Part shown: positions 54,124 through 63,647 of the stretch, piece by piece | Position numbering within the stretch: position 1 is the first letter of the stretch | How the letters are laid out: each line of letters begins with the position of its first letter | Source of the DNA: Paenibacillus chondroitinus NBRC 15376 | Lineage (GTDB): Bacteria > Bacillota > Bacilli > Paenibacillales > NBRC-103111 | Direction of reading: 5' to 3' | Length of the DNA stretch: 64,000 nucleotides | NCBI RefSeq assembly: GCF_004000765.1 | Contig: NZ_BILW01000008.1 | Coordinates: 62,001-126,000 of the forward strand | Position numbers and translations under genes: made by a program | Notes under the pieces: model-generated | The model's input: only the letters and a program-made list of their open reading frames with translations | What the model was told of the DNA's origin: nothing | Databases searched by the model: none

Positions 54124-54174
54124 AGATATCTCTTCCTTTATGTGACGTTGGCTTTCACGTTTTGGTTGATTTTT

Positions 54175-55284
54175 TTATTTATTAAAAAAAGAAACGATGC
54201 TTTTCGCAGGGAACTGGGCCTGCGCCTTAAGCTCCTCGATGGCGGCGCGCTTGGACGCCGCCCAAGCTTCTCGGCCATCCAGGAGAGCCGCAGCCTCCTG
54301 GGCCAATGCATCCGCATCGAAACGAGACGTCGATGCGGCAGCTTTCATGCCAAGCCTATGGAGAAACTGGTCGATCTTCGGATCGTACGAGATGCCTACC
54401 ATAGGCACATACTGCGAGGCTGCATAAATCAAGGAATGCAGCCTCATCCCGATCAGCAGGTCGCAACCCGCGACCTGCGCGAGCATATCCTGCGGATGGA
54501 CGATGCCCGGCACCACCTCCACCCGCGACCCGTGATCGCCCAACCGGTCGATCACGAACTGCGAGGCCACCTCGTCCGAAGGGAGGTGGAAAGGCAAGAA
54601 CCGCAGCCGCACGCTAGGATCGGCGGCGAGCAGCTGTGCCAGGGACCGCGAGAGAGCTTCCAGCTCCGAGCGGTCCTCGTTCCAGAAGCGGACGGACACG
54701 CCGACCGTCCGCACGCCCTCTGCCGACCCGCTAGCACCAGCCTCGCCGCGAAGCGGCAGGCCCATGACCGGGTCGGGCACGACGGCGATGCGCTCCCGCG
54801 GGAGGCGCATCGTCGTCAATAACTCCGCGGACTCCGTATCGCGGACGGAGATGTAGGCGCAGCGTTTGAACACGCCGCGGATCCAACCATCGAACATCCG
54901 GCGGTTCACCGGGCCGATGCCTTGAGAGTATATAAACGTAGGCTTCCCAAGCCACTGTGCGATTTTCAAAACGGCTAAGTAATACGGAATCGTCTTGGAG
55001 CTTGTAGCATCCTGCAATAAGCTCCCACCGCCGCTGATCAAACCGTCTGCTTCCCGCAGAGCGCTGAGAAGTGGACCAGGTTTCATGCGGTGATAGGATT
55101 GGACGCCGTACATCGCTGACGTCTTTTCCGGATTCGCAGAAAGTACAATCGGCTCAATACGAATGCCCTGCTCCCGGCCTTGCTCCTCTAAAGCGAACAA
55201 AATCGATTGAAGAACAGCCTCATCCCCGCTATTATCGAAACCGTAGTAGCCCGATAGCGCTATTTTGACAACCTTGGCACCCAT
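54175..55284 (-). CDS. csaB: Polysaccharide pyruvyl transferase CsaB
   Basis: Adds a 4,6-linked pyruvate ketal to ManNAc of the secondary cell-wall polymer; SLH motifs recognise this group. The 369-residue protein shows GYYGFDNSGDEAVLQSIL at the start, DGLISGGGSLLQDATSSK, YSQGIGPVNRR, VGVSVRFWNEDRSELE and LIGMRLHSLIYAA, all typical of CsaB. The ATG at 55282-55284 has AAGGAG 9 bp upstream and overlaps the preceding DUF5693 gene by 25 bp. The portion from about 54235 to 54920 is much richer in G+C than the first 120 codons and the neighbouring genes. Confidence 0.95.
   Translation of the reverse strand: MGAKVVKIALSGYYGFDNSGDEAVLQSILFALEEQGREQGIRIEPIVLSANPEKTSAMYGVQSYHRMKPGPLLSALREADGLISGGGSLLQDATSSKTIPYYLAVLKIAQWLGKPTFIYSQGIGPVNRRMFDGWIRGVFKRCAYISVRDTESAELLTTMRLPRERIAVVPDPVMGLPLRGEAGASGSAEGVRTVGVSVRFWNEDRSELEALSRSLAQLLAADPSVRLRFLPFHLPSDEVASQFVIDRLGDHGSRVEVVPGIVHPQDMLAQVAGCDLLIGMRLHSLIYAASQYVPMVGISYDPKIDQFLHRLGMKAAASTSRFDADALAQEAAALLDGREAWAASKRAAIEELKAQAQFPAKSIVSFFNK
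54235..54920. other. GC-rich segment inside csaB
   Basis: 60-base lines counted by eye are mostly 57-75% G+C here (for example 54661-54720 about 72%, 54721-54780 about 75%), against about 43% at 54961-55020 in the same gene. The reading frame is uninterrupted across the boundaries. Confidence 0.75.
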
Positions 55285-57311
55285 CGTTTCCAACTCCTTG
55301 TGATGATTTCCCAAGCTGCGATAAGAACGAGGCCAATAATCGCGCCAAAACCGATACCGTAAGATATACGGATGAGAGAAATATGAAGCGGTGTATGCAA
55401 GTGAGCAAAGGTATCAACAATGGAAAGCTGCCCAATTACACCTATGAAAATCAAGTAGACAGCATGTCTATAGCGTATAGATAAGTATGCACCGAGAATG
55501 AATAAAGGATGAGCCACCAAGAACTCTTTCGTACGCGGGCGTACACCTAGTGTGTTTTCCAAGAACGAACGGAATAGTTTTTCCACCGTTGAAGCTTGTC
55601 CTTCGTTACCCGTGCGAGACAAGTAATAGAAAACAGCAGCCAGGGCAATTCCCGCAACAACGATCCACAATACACTAATGAAAGATGTAAGGATACGACG
55701 AATATGCATGATTTTATCGCTATAGGTATTGCTCTCGCTAAAGAACAGCAAGTAAACGCCCGCAATTGCTATTGGCAGTAGATGCAGCGCACCTACACCA
55801 CGGAATTGCTGCAGAACAAGCGAATACGTAATGTGATTCAGAAGCGCAACCTCGTAGACGACACCAAGAAGTGAGATCGCCGATGTCTTGATGAGCGTCC
55901 ATATTGCAAACGCAAGACCTGATTTCCACTTCGCTGCGGCTCCCGATCGAACCGTTCGAATCGCCAGCATAATCGCAATACTTGGGGCGGAAATTGCCGC
56001 TCCCAAGGCAAGTCCTTGTGCGTATAAATTAGCTGATAAGGTATGCAAAGCAACCAAACCGAGCAGTCCAAGCACAAAAAGCACAAGTGTAGCTTCTGGA
56101 ATGAAGAAAGAAATCATGAGCACGATGATGCTTAAACCACCAATCAACATAAAGACGCTGGCGATTTTTTGCCATCCTGTTGTATGCACTTCAAAAGTCT
56201 GCGCTGAACCAAGCGTAAAGCCAGCTTTCTCAATGCGCGGAATCGCCCCATCCTTGCCCTGCAAGCTCTCGTACAAGGCGGATAGAGGGTCTACTAATTT
56301 GCCTTTATCCAGACTCTTCAGCGGTTTGGCATTTAAGAAAACCATCCGGATGTTGCGATCCTTCACCGCAAGCACGAAGCGATCCGCAACGCCTTGAATG
56401 CGGTCTTCCAGCTCGGCCTTTTTCAGCGGCTCCATGAGTTTCTCTCCATCTTTCTCCGTGAAAGAATGCAGCCGGACGACATTATAGTTCGTCTGTTTCG
56501 CTAACGTATTGAAACCCTTCTGAGGCTCTTTCAGTAATTCGATTGCAGCTAAACCGATGCCATTCTTGTTCAACAGATCCGCCATTTTATTAAGGCTAAC
56601 TTCTGTATCTTCTTCCGTATAACCTGGAACTTCATTGCCATCGACAATGATTCTTTTCACGCCCATATCATGCAGCTGCTTCAGGAACTTATCCATCTCA
56701 TTCGTGACGAAAGGTCGGCGATTAGATAAACGTACTACAATGTGGAAACCTTGATCCTTCAGCATTTGCAGCGTAATCGGGTCAGGATCCATTCCCTTAA
56801 TTGAAGCATCGTCCATGCTCATTTGAATGATGAGCCCGTTACGGTTTTTGAAGCTCCATGGTTTAATGCCAACGTTTAGGTCAGCAAATGTTTTCTGAAT
56901 TAATGGCTCCAGCTTTTGCTGGGTCGCACTGTCCTTGAACAACACATAGGTGAAGTTCTCGTTAGGATCACCAAAGGTTTGCGTAAGCGCGGCAGCGTCC
57001 CTCGAGTTATACATCTCAATATGACGGCTTTCTTTGAACTCGCCTAGCGTGCTTTCATACACGGCCATTGATCCAATGCCAGCGGCCTTCATATTTTTCA
57101 GCTGCTGCGCGATGAAGCTCTGCGGGTTTGTTTGCAAATCCGAAATATCCAATAAGTCGCGATAGTCAAAAACGAACTCGACGTTCTTCGTCGAAGTTTC
57201 CGTCAGGTGACGCGTGTAAGCTAGCGGAAGCGAGCCTAACATGCCGATAATGACAAGCCACCACAATACATTTTTGAGCGGGTTATTCCATGTTTTATAC
57301 CAATTCACCAA
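55260..57311 (-). CDS. DUF5693 family membrane protein, csaB-linked
   Basis: The 683-residue protein has one N-terminal membrane helix (LWWLVIIGMLGSLPLAY) and an extracytoplasmic region of about 350 residues with a barrel-like alternation of strands and helices (HIVVRLSNRRPF, KRIIVDGNEVPGY). About eight C-terminal membrane segments follow from residue about 385. The conserved DTFAHLHTPLHISLIR lies near the end. Function is unknown; overlap and coupling with csaB suggest a part in making, exporting or modifying the wall polymer. The start is probably TTG (57309-57311) with AAGGAG 7 bp upstream; a GTG follows directly. Confidence 0.82.
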   Translation of the reverse strand: MVNWYKTWNNPLKNVLWWLVIIGMLGSLPLAYTRHLTETSTKNVEFVFDYRDLLDISDLQTNPQSFIAQQLKNMKAAGIGSMAVYESTLGEFKESRHIEMYNSRDAAALTQTFGDPNENFTYVLFKDSATQQKLEPLIQKTFADLNVGIKPWSFKNRNGLIIQMSMDDASIKGMDPDPITLQMLKDQGFHIVVRLSNRRPFVTNEMDKFLKQLHDMGVKRIIVDGNEVPGYTEEDTEVSLNKMADLLNKNGIGLAAIELLKEPQKGFNTLAKQTNYNVVRLHSFTEKDGEKLMEPLKKAELEDRIQGVADRFVLAVKDRNIRMVFLNAKPLKSLDKGKLVDPLSALYESLQGKDGAIPRIEKAGFTLGSAQTFEVHTTGWQKIASVFMLIGGLSIIVLMISFFIPEATLVLFVLGLLGLVALHTLSANLYAQGLALGAAISAPSIAIMLAIRTVRSGAAAKWKSGLAFAIWTLIKTSAISLLGVVYEVALLNHITYSLVLQQFRGVGALHLLPIAIAGVYLLFFSESNTYSDKIMHIRRILTSFISVLWIVVAGIALAAVFYYLSRTGNEGQASTVEKLFRSFLENTLGVRPRTKEFLVAHPLFILGAYLSIRYRHAVYLIFIGVIGQLSIVDTFAHLHTPLHISLIRISYGIGFGAIIGLVLIAAWEIITRSWKRWVPRLSK

Positions 57312-57479
57312 TTGTCCACTCCTTAGAGCATTTACTTTCTAGTCCCATATACATTCGAAAACCCCTTCAGCTCCTAAACTCGAGGAAATAGGCCCAATGA
57401 ATACGGATTTATTCCATCTATTCATTAGACGACCTACCCCTGACTTAGGTTCTGAAGAGGTTCAATTGATCCTATTTCA

Positions 57480-59174
57480 TTATCCGTCTACACGGCTAAG
57501 TACATTTTGAATGATGCGATCTAACTGTTCTGCCGCTTCTGCGCCTGAAGATCCTTTTACCGCAAAATAGAATTTAATTTTGGGTTCAGTGCCCGATGGA
57601 CGCAAACAGAACCAGGAACCGTCCTCCAGTTTGAATTTCAGCACGTTCTCAAGCGGAAGTCCATTTACCCCTTTGGCGTAATCTTCCATAGCGGTAACCG
57701 GCGTACCGGCAATCTCGGTTGGAGGGTTCGTTCTCCACGCTTCTACCATACGTCCGATTTGTTCTACGCCGTCTTTCCCTTTAAGCGTCCTTGATTCCAG
57801 TTTTTCCAAAAAGTAACCAAAGGATTCGTACAGCTCTTGCAGGACTTCATATAATGTCTTGCCTTGTTTCTTATAATAAGCTGCCGCTTCTGCGATAAGC
57901 ATAGCTGCAATGACAGCATCTTTATCACGCGCGTAGTCGCCAGCCAAATAACCATAGCTCTCTTCGTAGCCGAATAAGAAAGTTTGCTCGCCCGTTTGCT
58001 CGAACTGCGTCATTTTTTCCCCGATATATTTAAAACCGGTTAACGTATTTAACGTTGGAATGCCATAATGGTCCGCTATGACAGCGCCCATCTCGCTCGT
58101 TACGATCGTTTTGACGACTACGCCGTTGGCAGGAAGTGTTCCACGCTCTTTCAAGCTCGATAATAAATAATTAACCATAATGGCTCCCGATTGGTTGCCT
58201 GTAAGAACAAAATACTCCCCGTTCTGATCCTTCACTACTGCGCCCATACGGTCAGCATCCGGGTCGGTGCCGATAATGATATCAGCATTCCAATCCTTCG
58301 CTTGTGCAATAGCGAGTGTAAAAGCTTCACGTTCCTCCGGATTCGGAGACTTCACGGTTGAGAATTGCGCATCCGGCAGCTCTTGCTCAGCAACAACACG
58401 GACTTGTCCAAAACCGAGGGTTTGCAATACGGCTCTAACCGGCACATTACCCGCACCATGCAGCGGCGTGAAGATAACACGGAAATCATCGCTAATTTCC
58501 TTGATCACTTCCGGATTCTGGCTAATCGCAGTTACTGCCTTTATGTATGCCTGATCGACATCTTCGCCAAGCCATACAAGAAGACCTTGATCTTCTGCTT
58601 CCTGCTGGCTCAGTTTCTTCACTTTATCAAAAGAGTCAATGCTCTGAACTTCGGCGATCACTTGCTCCGCAAACTGAGGAACGAGTTGTCCACCGTCTGC
58701 GCCATATACTTTATATCCATTATATTCAGGTGGATTATGGCTTGCTGTCACGACAACGCCTGCTGTCGCGCCTAAGTATCTTACGGCAAAAGACAGCTGT
58801 GGTGTAGCATGTAATGTTTTGAATAGATAGGCCTTAACGCCGTTTCCTGCAAAAACCAGGGCAGCCTCTAGAGCGAACTCCGGCGACATATGACGTGAAT
58901 CGTAAGCCAGTACAATAGAAGGGCTTTGTACGCCTGTGCTATTCACATATTGTGCAAGACCTTGGCTTGCACGACCAACGGTGTAGACATTGATGCGGTT
59001 CGTTCCGGCGCCAATAACGCCACGAAGCCCACCTGTACCGAATTCGAGATCCTTGTAAAAGCGATCCTCAATTTCTTTCTCGTCTTCCCGAATTGCAAGC
59101 AGTTCCTTTTTCGTTTCTGCATCCACTGCTGGATCGTTCAGCCATAATTGATACTCTGTTTGTACGCGCGTCAT
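57480..59174 (-). CDS. pgcA: Phosphohexomutase (phosphoglucomutase/phosphomannomutase, PgcA type)
   Basis: Interconverts hexose 1- and 6-phosphates, feeding glycolipid, wall-polymer and sugar-nucleotide synthesis. The 564-residue protein has FGTGGLRGVIGAG near residue 46, the phosphoserine loop VVVTASHNPPEYNGYKVY, the metal loop GTDPDADRMG, the sugar-binding FGYEESYGYL, and LRPSGTEPKIKFYF near the end. The ATG at 59172-59174 corresponds to the start of B. subtilis PgcA. An in-frame ATG five codons upstream abuts GGAG, and the true start could be either. Confidence 0.93.
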   Translation of the reverse strand: MTRVQTEYQLWLNDPAVDAETKKELLAIREDEKEIEDRFYKDLEFGTGGLRGVIGAGTNRINVYTVGRASQGLAQYVNSTGVQSPSIVLAYDSRHMSPEFALEAALVFAGNGVKAYLFKTLHATPQLSFAVRYLGATAGVVVTASHNPPEYNGYKVYGADGGQLVPQFAEQVIAEVQSIDSFDKVKKLSQQEAEDQGLLVWLGEDVDQAYIKAVTAISQNPEVIKEISDDFRVIFTPLHGAGNVPVRAVLQTLGFGQVRVVAEQELPDAQFSTVKSPNPEEREAFTLAIAQAKDWNADIIIGTDPDADRMGAVVKDQNGEYFVLTGNQSGAIMVNYLLSSLKERGTLPANGVVVKTIVTSEMGAVIADHYGIPTLNTLTGFKYIGEKMTQFEQTGEQTFLFGYEESYGYLAGDYARDKDAVIAAMLIAEAAAYYKKQGKTLYEVLQELYESFGYFLEKLESRTLKGKDGVEQIGRMVEAWRTNPPTEIAGTPVTAMEDYAKGVNGLPLENVLKFKLEDGSWFCLRPSGTEPKIKFYFAVKGSSGAEAAEQLDRIIQNVLSRVDG

Positions 59175-59208
59175 AGTAGTCAGGTTCATCTCCTTTTTAT
59201 CTATGGGG

Positions 59209-59637
59209 TTATTTATTAGCAAGGGCGAACATAAGTTCACCTTCGACTACCACTTTCTCGCCTACTTTCGCCACAGCTTGGCCTTTAACAATTGTTCCTT
59301 TAACTCGTGTAATCGTCATTTCTAATGTCAGTGTATCACCAGGCACCACTTGTTGACGCCAGCGAATGCCATCTGCACCAGCGAATAAACCAATTTTACC
59401 TTTATACTCAGGCATGGAAAGGACAGCTACAGCGCCCACTTGTGCCAAAGCTTCAATAATCAGCACACCCGGCATAACCGGATACCCTGGGAAATGACCT
59501 GCGAAGAAAGGTTCATTGATGGTAACATTCTTAATCCCTACCGCTTTCACGCCTTGCTCTACTTCCAAAATGCGGTCAACAAGCAGAAAAGGGGGGCGAT
59601 GTGGAATAATTTCTTGAATCTGGTTAATATCTAGCAT
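59209..59637 (-). CDS. fabZ: 3-hydroxyacyl-ACP dehydratase FabZ
   Basis: Dehydrates 3-hydroxyacyl-ACP in fatty-acid elongation. The 142-residue hot-dog-fold protein has [14 protein letters not shown], the catalytic-His segment [26 protein letters not shown], and the C-terminal [22 protein letters not shown]. The ATG at 59635-59637 has AAAGGAG upstream; the TTG seven codons earlier overlaps that site. It matches fabZ (ywpB), which in B. subtilis also lies near flhO-flhP and mbl. Confidence 0.96.
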   Translation of the reverse strand: MLDINQIQEIIPHRPPFLLVDRILEVEQGVKAVGIKNVTINEPFFAGHFPGYPVMPGVLIIEALAQVGAVAVLSMPEYKGKIGLFAGADGIRWRQQVVPGDTLTLEMTITRVKGTIVKGQAVAKVGEKVVVEGELMFALANK

Positions 59638-59796
59638 AACGGAAAATGCTCCTTTCAATTTCTTGTATAAAATACAAGGTAATCACTTACAATACTGGTG
59701 TCCCTTCATTAACTGCAGAAGTGAAGGTTCATATAGGGGAGCTTATGTAAAGAGGTGTGTGCACAGCCCTCACATAGGCTCTTTTTACGTTATGGT

Positions 59797-60315
59797 CTAT
59801 TTCGCTTTGGCCCTCCGGTTTAATAGCAAGAATTGAAAAATATAAATGAAGGAAGTTAAGAAAGAGATCCCGATCACGAACCACAAATAGGTAATGGCGA
59901 AATCTAAATGAAATACAATGAAGAGAATGGCGAGATAGTAAAGTACTGTCGTTAATTTCCCCATCACATTGGCGGGAACGGTTAGTTTTCCCCTGAAGTG
60001 GACGAAAGCAGAGCCCATGATCATGCCCAGATCACGAATAAAAATCGCTGCCGCCGCCTGCCATGGTATCATCCCTGTAAGGAGTAAAGAGAGAATGACC
60101 GCAATCATCATGCACTTATCCGCTAGGGGGTCCAGCATAACACCAACAGGTGTCACCAAACCTCGAGTTCTGGCAATATAACCGTCTAAGATATCTGTAA
60201 GCCCTGCTGCCAGCAAGATCAGAAAGGCTATTTGGATATGGCCGCTGAAAAAAATGATGAGGTACACAGGGATAAGAACAAACCTGCTGATGGTGAGCAT
60301 GTTCGGAATATTCAA
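59797..60315 (-). CDS. CDP-alcohol phosphatidyltransferase (PgsA type)
   Basis: Membrane enzyme of phospholipid synthesis, most likely phosphatidylglycerophosphate synthase. The 172-residue protein starts NIPNMLTISRFVLIPVYLI. It has the family motif D-x2-DG-x2-AR-x8-G-x3-D-x3-D at about residues 41-66 and several membrane helices. A TTG start (60313-60315) is chosen because AGGAGG lies 6-7 bp upstream and the protein then begins as PgsA proteins do; the ATG 16 codons upstream has no ribosome site and adds a basic tail. A cardiolipin-synthase-like paralogue is possible. Confidence 0.88.
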   Translation of the reverse strand: MNIPNMLTISRFVLIPVYLIIFFSGHIQIAFLILLAAGLTDILDGYIARTRGLVTPVGVMLDPLADKCMMIAVILSLLLTGMIPWQAAAAIFIRDLGMIMGSAFVHFRGKLTVPANVMGKLTTVLYYLAILFIVFHLDFAITYLWFVIGISFLTSFIYIFQFLLLNRRAKAK

Positions 60316-60392
60316 AGTACCCCTCCTGCGCCTTTTATCTGGTCTCTGACGATTAGCCTTCATTCATTATACATTTGCTAACACAAAAATAA

Positions 60393-60411
60393 AACTCCCA
60401 ATAAGGGAGTT
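60393..60411 (-). terminator. Terminator after the EpuA-like gene
   Basis: Arms AACTCCC and GGGAGTT, 5-base loop, T-rich stretch TTTATTTTT on the minus strand. Confidence 0.85.
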
Positions 60412-60415
60412 CGAA

Positions 60416-60646
60416 TTAATTCGCAAATACCAAATCGTATAAATGCCGCCAAGTGCTCATATGGAAGATTTCCGCTGATGGCTGATGGCCCAGCTTGGAG
60501 TATCCGACCCATAGCCCGATATAAACAGCTAGCACGCAAAGAACGGGAATACGTATGATTTTGAAAATAAGCCATATGATGTTTAGCCATTTCGGCCTAG
60601 GTGCCTTTTTCTTCTTTGGAGTAGGCTTGTTAGGCTTGTCAGACAT
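60416..60646 (-). CDS. EpuA / short RpoB-like membrane protein
   Basis: The 76-residue protein has a basic, lysine- and proline-rich start (KPTPKKKKAPRPK), one membrane helix (NIIWLIFKIIRIPVLCVLAVYIGLWVGY) and the C-terminal WRHLYDLVFAN. This is the small family often annotated as DNA-directed RNA polymerase subunit beta in Firmicutes (EpuA domain). It is not the catalytic beta subunit; its function is unknown. It lies directly after flhP. Confidence 0.8.
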   Translation of the reverse strand: MSDKPNKPTPKKKKAPRPKWLNIIWLIFKIIRIPVLCVLAVYIGLWVGYSKLGHQPSAEIFHMSTWRHLYDLVFAN

Positions 60647-60672
60647 CGAGCCCTATCCCTCCCTTTCTACGA

Positions 60673-61539
60673 TCAGACGCGCAAATTATTCGCGATATTC
60701 ATCATCTGATCGGCAGATGTAATCGCCCGGGAATTGAGTTGAAGCGCTCTTTGCACCATCACAAGATCCGTCATTTCGTCGGAAAGCGTCACATTGGATT
60801 GCTCTAAAAACCCCTGCATTAACGTAACCCGATTATTGGTTGTATCCAGCCCCGGATCCACATTTTGCAAAATGTTCGCCTTCTCGGCCTCCGTAATTCC
60901 CGTAGGAAGTGCGTACAGGTTATCTCCAGCATCTTGGAGCAACTGTGGGCGCACAACGCGAACCAGCTTGATCTGACCCAGATTAAGCGGCTCAGCAGTC
61001 GGGTCCTGCTCACTGTATCCATTGATAATGCCGTTTGGTTGAACAACAGGTCTGAAGCCAGCAGGTATACGAATGGGGTTACCGTCTGTTCCTGTAACAA
61101 AATGACCCTCTTTGGTAGTAAGAACCGTATCGCCATTGGCATCAGGTGTCAAATTGAAAGACCCATTACGCGTCCATGCCGGTTGAAATACTTGGTTTCC
61201 GTTCCCATCCACCTTGCTGACGGACACTTCAAACAACCCGTCTCCCTGAATCGCAAAATCCGTAATACCGCCTGTGGACTGAATTGGCCCTTGCGCAAGG
61301 TTCGTTTGGATTTGCACCAACTTTGATCCCCATCCTTGGTTGAAACCAAGAGGAGAGAATCTGCCCTGCTGACGGAATCCTTCCGGCTGTGACTTCACAT
61401 TGGTCAGAACATCCTCAAAGGAGGCATCCTTTTTCTTAAAACCGGTCGTATTGAGGTTCGCTATGTTATTGGACAAGATATCCAGCTTCTGCTGTAAGCT
61501 GTGCATGGATACCGATGAGTTAATCATGGAATTGTTCAT
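60673..61539 (-). CDS. flhP: Flagellar hook/basal-body rod protein FlhP (FlgF/FlgG family)
   Basis: Distal-rod-type protein needed for hook-filament formation in B. subtilis. The 288-residue product has the axial-protein N-terminus QQKLDILSNNIANLNTTGFKKKD, FAIQGDGLFEVSVS in the middle, and the C-terminal NVTLSDEMTDLVMVQRALQLNSRAITSADQMMN. It follows flhO by about 23 bp with a GAAGGAG site. Confidence 0.92.
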   Translation of the reverse strand: MNNSMINSSVSMHSLQQKLDILSNNIANLNTTGFKKKDASFEDVLTNVKSQPEGFRQQGRFSPLGFNQGWGSKLVQIQTNLAQGPIQSTGGITDFAIQGDGLFEVSVSKVDGNGNQVFQPAWTRNGSFNLTPDANGDTVLTTKEGHFVTGTDGNPIRIPAGFRPVVQPNGIINGYSEQDPTAEPLNLGQIKLVRVVRPQLLQDAGDNLYALPTGITEAEKANILQNVDPGLDTTNNRVTLMQGFLEQSNVTLSDEMTDLVMVQRALQLNSRAITSADQMMNIANNLRV

Positions 61540-61562
61540 GTGTGGCTCCTTCGCAAGCTAGA

Positions 61563-62456
61563 TTAGACGCGTCCGACTTCGTTCGCTGCCTTGTCCATAC
61601 TTTTATCATAAGATTGAATGACTTTCTGATTGGCTTCATAGGCGCGCAGTGCCGACATCATATCGACCATAGACTGCGCAGAATCCACGTTGGAGCGCTC
61701 GATAAAACCTTGGCGAACTTCGACTTGATCACCGACGGCAACCTGTGTAACCGTTGCTTCGTCGCCTGGATTGATCCGCAGCAAACCGTTCCCTTCACGC
61801 AGCAAAAGATTCGGATCCTCTGCACGCGAAAGCATCAATCCTACAGGTTGTCCAGCCTGATTCAACAGCGGTTGGCCGTTCCCGTCAAGGAACTCCCCTT
61901 TGTCTGTTACCTTAAAGGAACGAATGGGCTGGCCCGCTCCATCAACAAGCAGCAAGGGTTGTCCATCACGACCTAACACCTGATTGCCATTGGCGTTCAC
62001 GAGCTGTCCTGTCGGATCGACGGTGAACTTACCATTCAAGGAATACCGGAGTTCTCCATTCGCATTCATCACGGTGAATAGTGCTTGCGGCTGGAACGTG
62101 CGCTCCCCGTCCGCATTCACGTATTTCCCTGAAGCGTCAAAAGACATGCCAGGCACTTGGATGTTCGACACGAGGGCAAAATCAAATGGATTTTGCGTTT
62201 CCTGCAAGTCGCCTTGTGCGTGGACGGAGATATTCTCCTCTGAAAACACACCGAGACTCATCTTCCCAAGCGGTGCCGTTGAGGCGCCTTGTCCACCGCG
62301 AATTGTAGAAATAAGCATCTCCGGGAACGAACGCGACAAGGCATTGCCTTGTTTAAAACCCGGGGAATTAATATTAGCAATATTGTTCGTAATGGTATCG
62401 TGTCTGCGCTGCTCGGAGATCATTCCTGCCGCCGCGGTATACAGTCCTCTTAGCAT
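61563..62456 (-). CDS. flhO: Flagellar hook/basal-body rod protein FlhO (FlgF/FlgG family)
   Basis: Paralogue of flhP with the same axial architecture: LRGLYTAAAGMISEQRRHDTITNNIANINSPGFKQGN at the start and SNVDSAQSMVDMMSALRAYEANQKVIQSYDKSMDKAANEVG at the end. Length 297. It lies between mbl and flhP exactly as in B. subtilis and has AAGAGGTG before the ATG. Confidence 0.92.
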   Translation of the reverse strand: MLRGLYTAAAGMISEQRRHDTITNNIANINSPGFKQGNALSRSFPEMLISTIRGGQGASTAPLGKMSLGVFSEENISVHAQGDLQETQNPFDFALVSNIQVPGMSFDASGKYVNADGERTFQPQALFTVMNANGELRYSLNGKFTVDPTGQLVNANGNQVLGRDGQPLLLVDGAGQPIRSFKVTDKGEFLDGNGQPLLNQAGQPVGLMLSRAEDPNLLLREGNGLLRINPGDEATVTQVAVGDQVEVRQGFIERSNVDSAQSMVDMMSALRAYEANQKVIQSYDKSMDKAANEVGRV

Positions 62457-62481
62457 CTCTTCACCTCTTGGATAAACTTGT

Positions 62482-63483
62482 CTAGTTAAATTTACGTTTG
62501 GAAACTTTATCTAGATTATCGAGCATGATCCCAGTTCCTTTAACTACGCAAGACATAGGATCTTCCGCAATTAATACCGGAACCTTCAACTCGTCTGCTA
62601 ACAACTGATCCAGGCCATGCAGCAAAGCTCCGCCGCCTGTCAGGATAACGCCACGGTCAATAATGTCTGCGGAAAGTTCAGGTGGCGTACGCTCCAAAAC
62701 GCTTTTCGCAGCCGTTACGATCGATGAAACCGGATCCCATAGAGCTTCCTGGACCTCACTGGAGTGAATCGTAATCGTAAGCGGCAATCCGGATACCATA
62801 TCTCTACCGCGAATATCCATCTCTTGATCTCTGCCGTGTGGATATACCGTTCCGATTTTCAACTTAATATCTTCGCTCGTCCGCTCACCAATCAGCAGCT
62901 TGTACTTATTTTTGATATACTTCGTGATGGCAATATCGAACTTGTCGCCAGCGATTTTGATGGAGGAGGAGGTGACGATGTCGCCCATGGATAACACGGC
63001 CACATCCGTCGTCCCTCCGCCAATATCTACAACCATGTTGCCGCTAGGTTGGAAAATGTCCATACCGGCGCCAATTGCCGCTGCTTTCGGTTCTTCTTCC
63101 ATGAATACCTCTCGGGCACCGCTGCGCTCAGCCGCTTCGCGGATCGCCTTCTGCTCAACCGAGGTGATGTTGGTAGGGGCGCAGATCAAGATACGCGGAT
63201 GCGAATACCAGTTCTTGCCCCCTACTTTTGCAATAAAATGCTTTAACATCATTTCCGTAATATCGAAGTCCGCAATAACCCCATCTTTCAATGGACGAAT
63301 CGCGATAATATTGCCTGGAGTTCTACCGACCATGCGGAAAGCTTCTTCTCCAACAGCAAGCACGCGTTTCGTATCGCTTTCAATCGCTACTACAGATGGC
63401 TCATCGAGCACAACGCCGCGTCCTTTCACATGAATGAGCACATTTGCCGTGCCGAGATCTATTCCAATATCCTTGCTTAACAT
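62482..63483 (-). CDS. mbl: Actin-like rod-shape protein Mbl
   Basis: MreB-family actin homologue that directs lateral-wall synthesis. The 333-residue protein has DIGIDLGTANVLIHVKGRG, RPLKDGVIADFDITEMMLKHFI, VVDIGGGTTDVAVLSMGDIV and GVILTGGGALLHGLDQLL, the phosphate- and adenosine-binding motifs of the actin fold. The neighbours spoIIID (before) and flhO-flhP (after) identify it as mbl and not mreB or mreBH. GGGAGG precedes the ATG. Confidence 0.93.
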   Translation of the reverse strand: MLSKDIGIDLGTANVLIHVKGRGVVLDEPSVVAIESDTKRVLAVGEEAFRMVGRTPGNIIAIRPLKDGVIADFDITEMMLKHFIAKVGGKNWYSHPRILICAPTNITSVEQKAIREAAERSGAREVFMEEEPKAAAIGAGMDIFQPSGNMVVDIGGGTTDVAVLSMGDIVTSSSIKIAGDKFDIAITKYIKNKYKLLIGERTSEDIKLKIGTVYPHGRDQEMDIRGRDMVSGLPLTITIHSSEVQEALWDPVSSIVTAAKSVLERTPPELSADIIDRGVILTGGGALLHGLDQLLADELKVPVLIAEDPMSCVVKGTGIMLDNLDKVSKRKFN

Positions 63484-63647
63484 TTCAAGTTAATCCTCCC
63501 TAAATCTACCGTCCATCCCGTGAAGAATCGGCGCTCTTATAGATAGTTCTAATTATAAGCTAAATTCGCTGTAAATGCATTAATTCCTCTTTTTCCGTGA
63601 AATTTCGACATGTCCAGTTCCAGGAAACCGTCGGGATGAAGGTATTT

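Noticed and set aside
54142-54822. 226-codon plus-strand frame opposite csaB
   Set aside because: Long only because the region is GC-rich and poor in stop codons; csaB on the minus strand has all family motifs.
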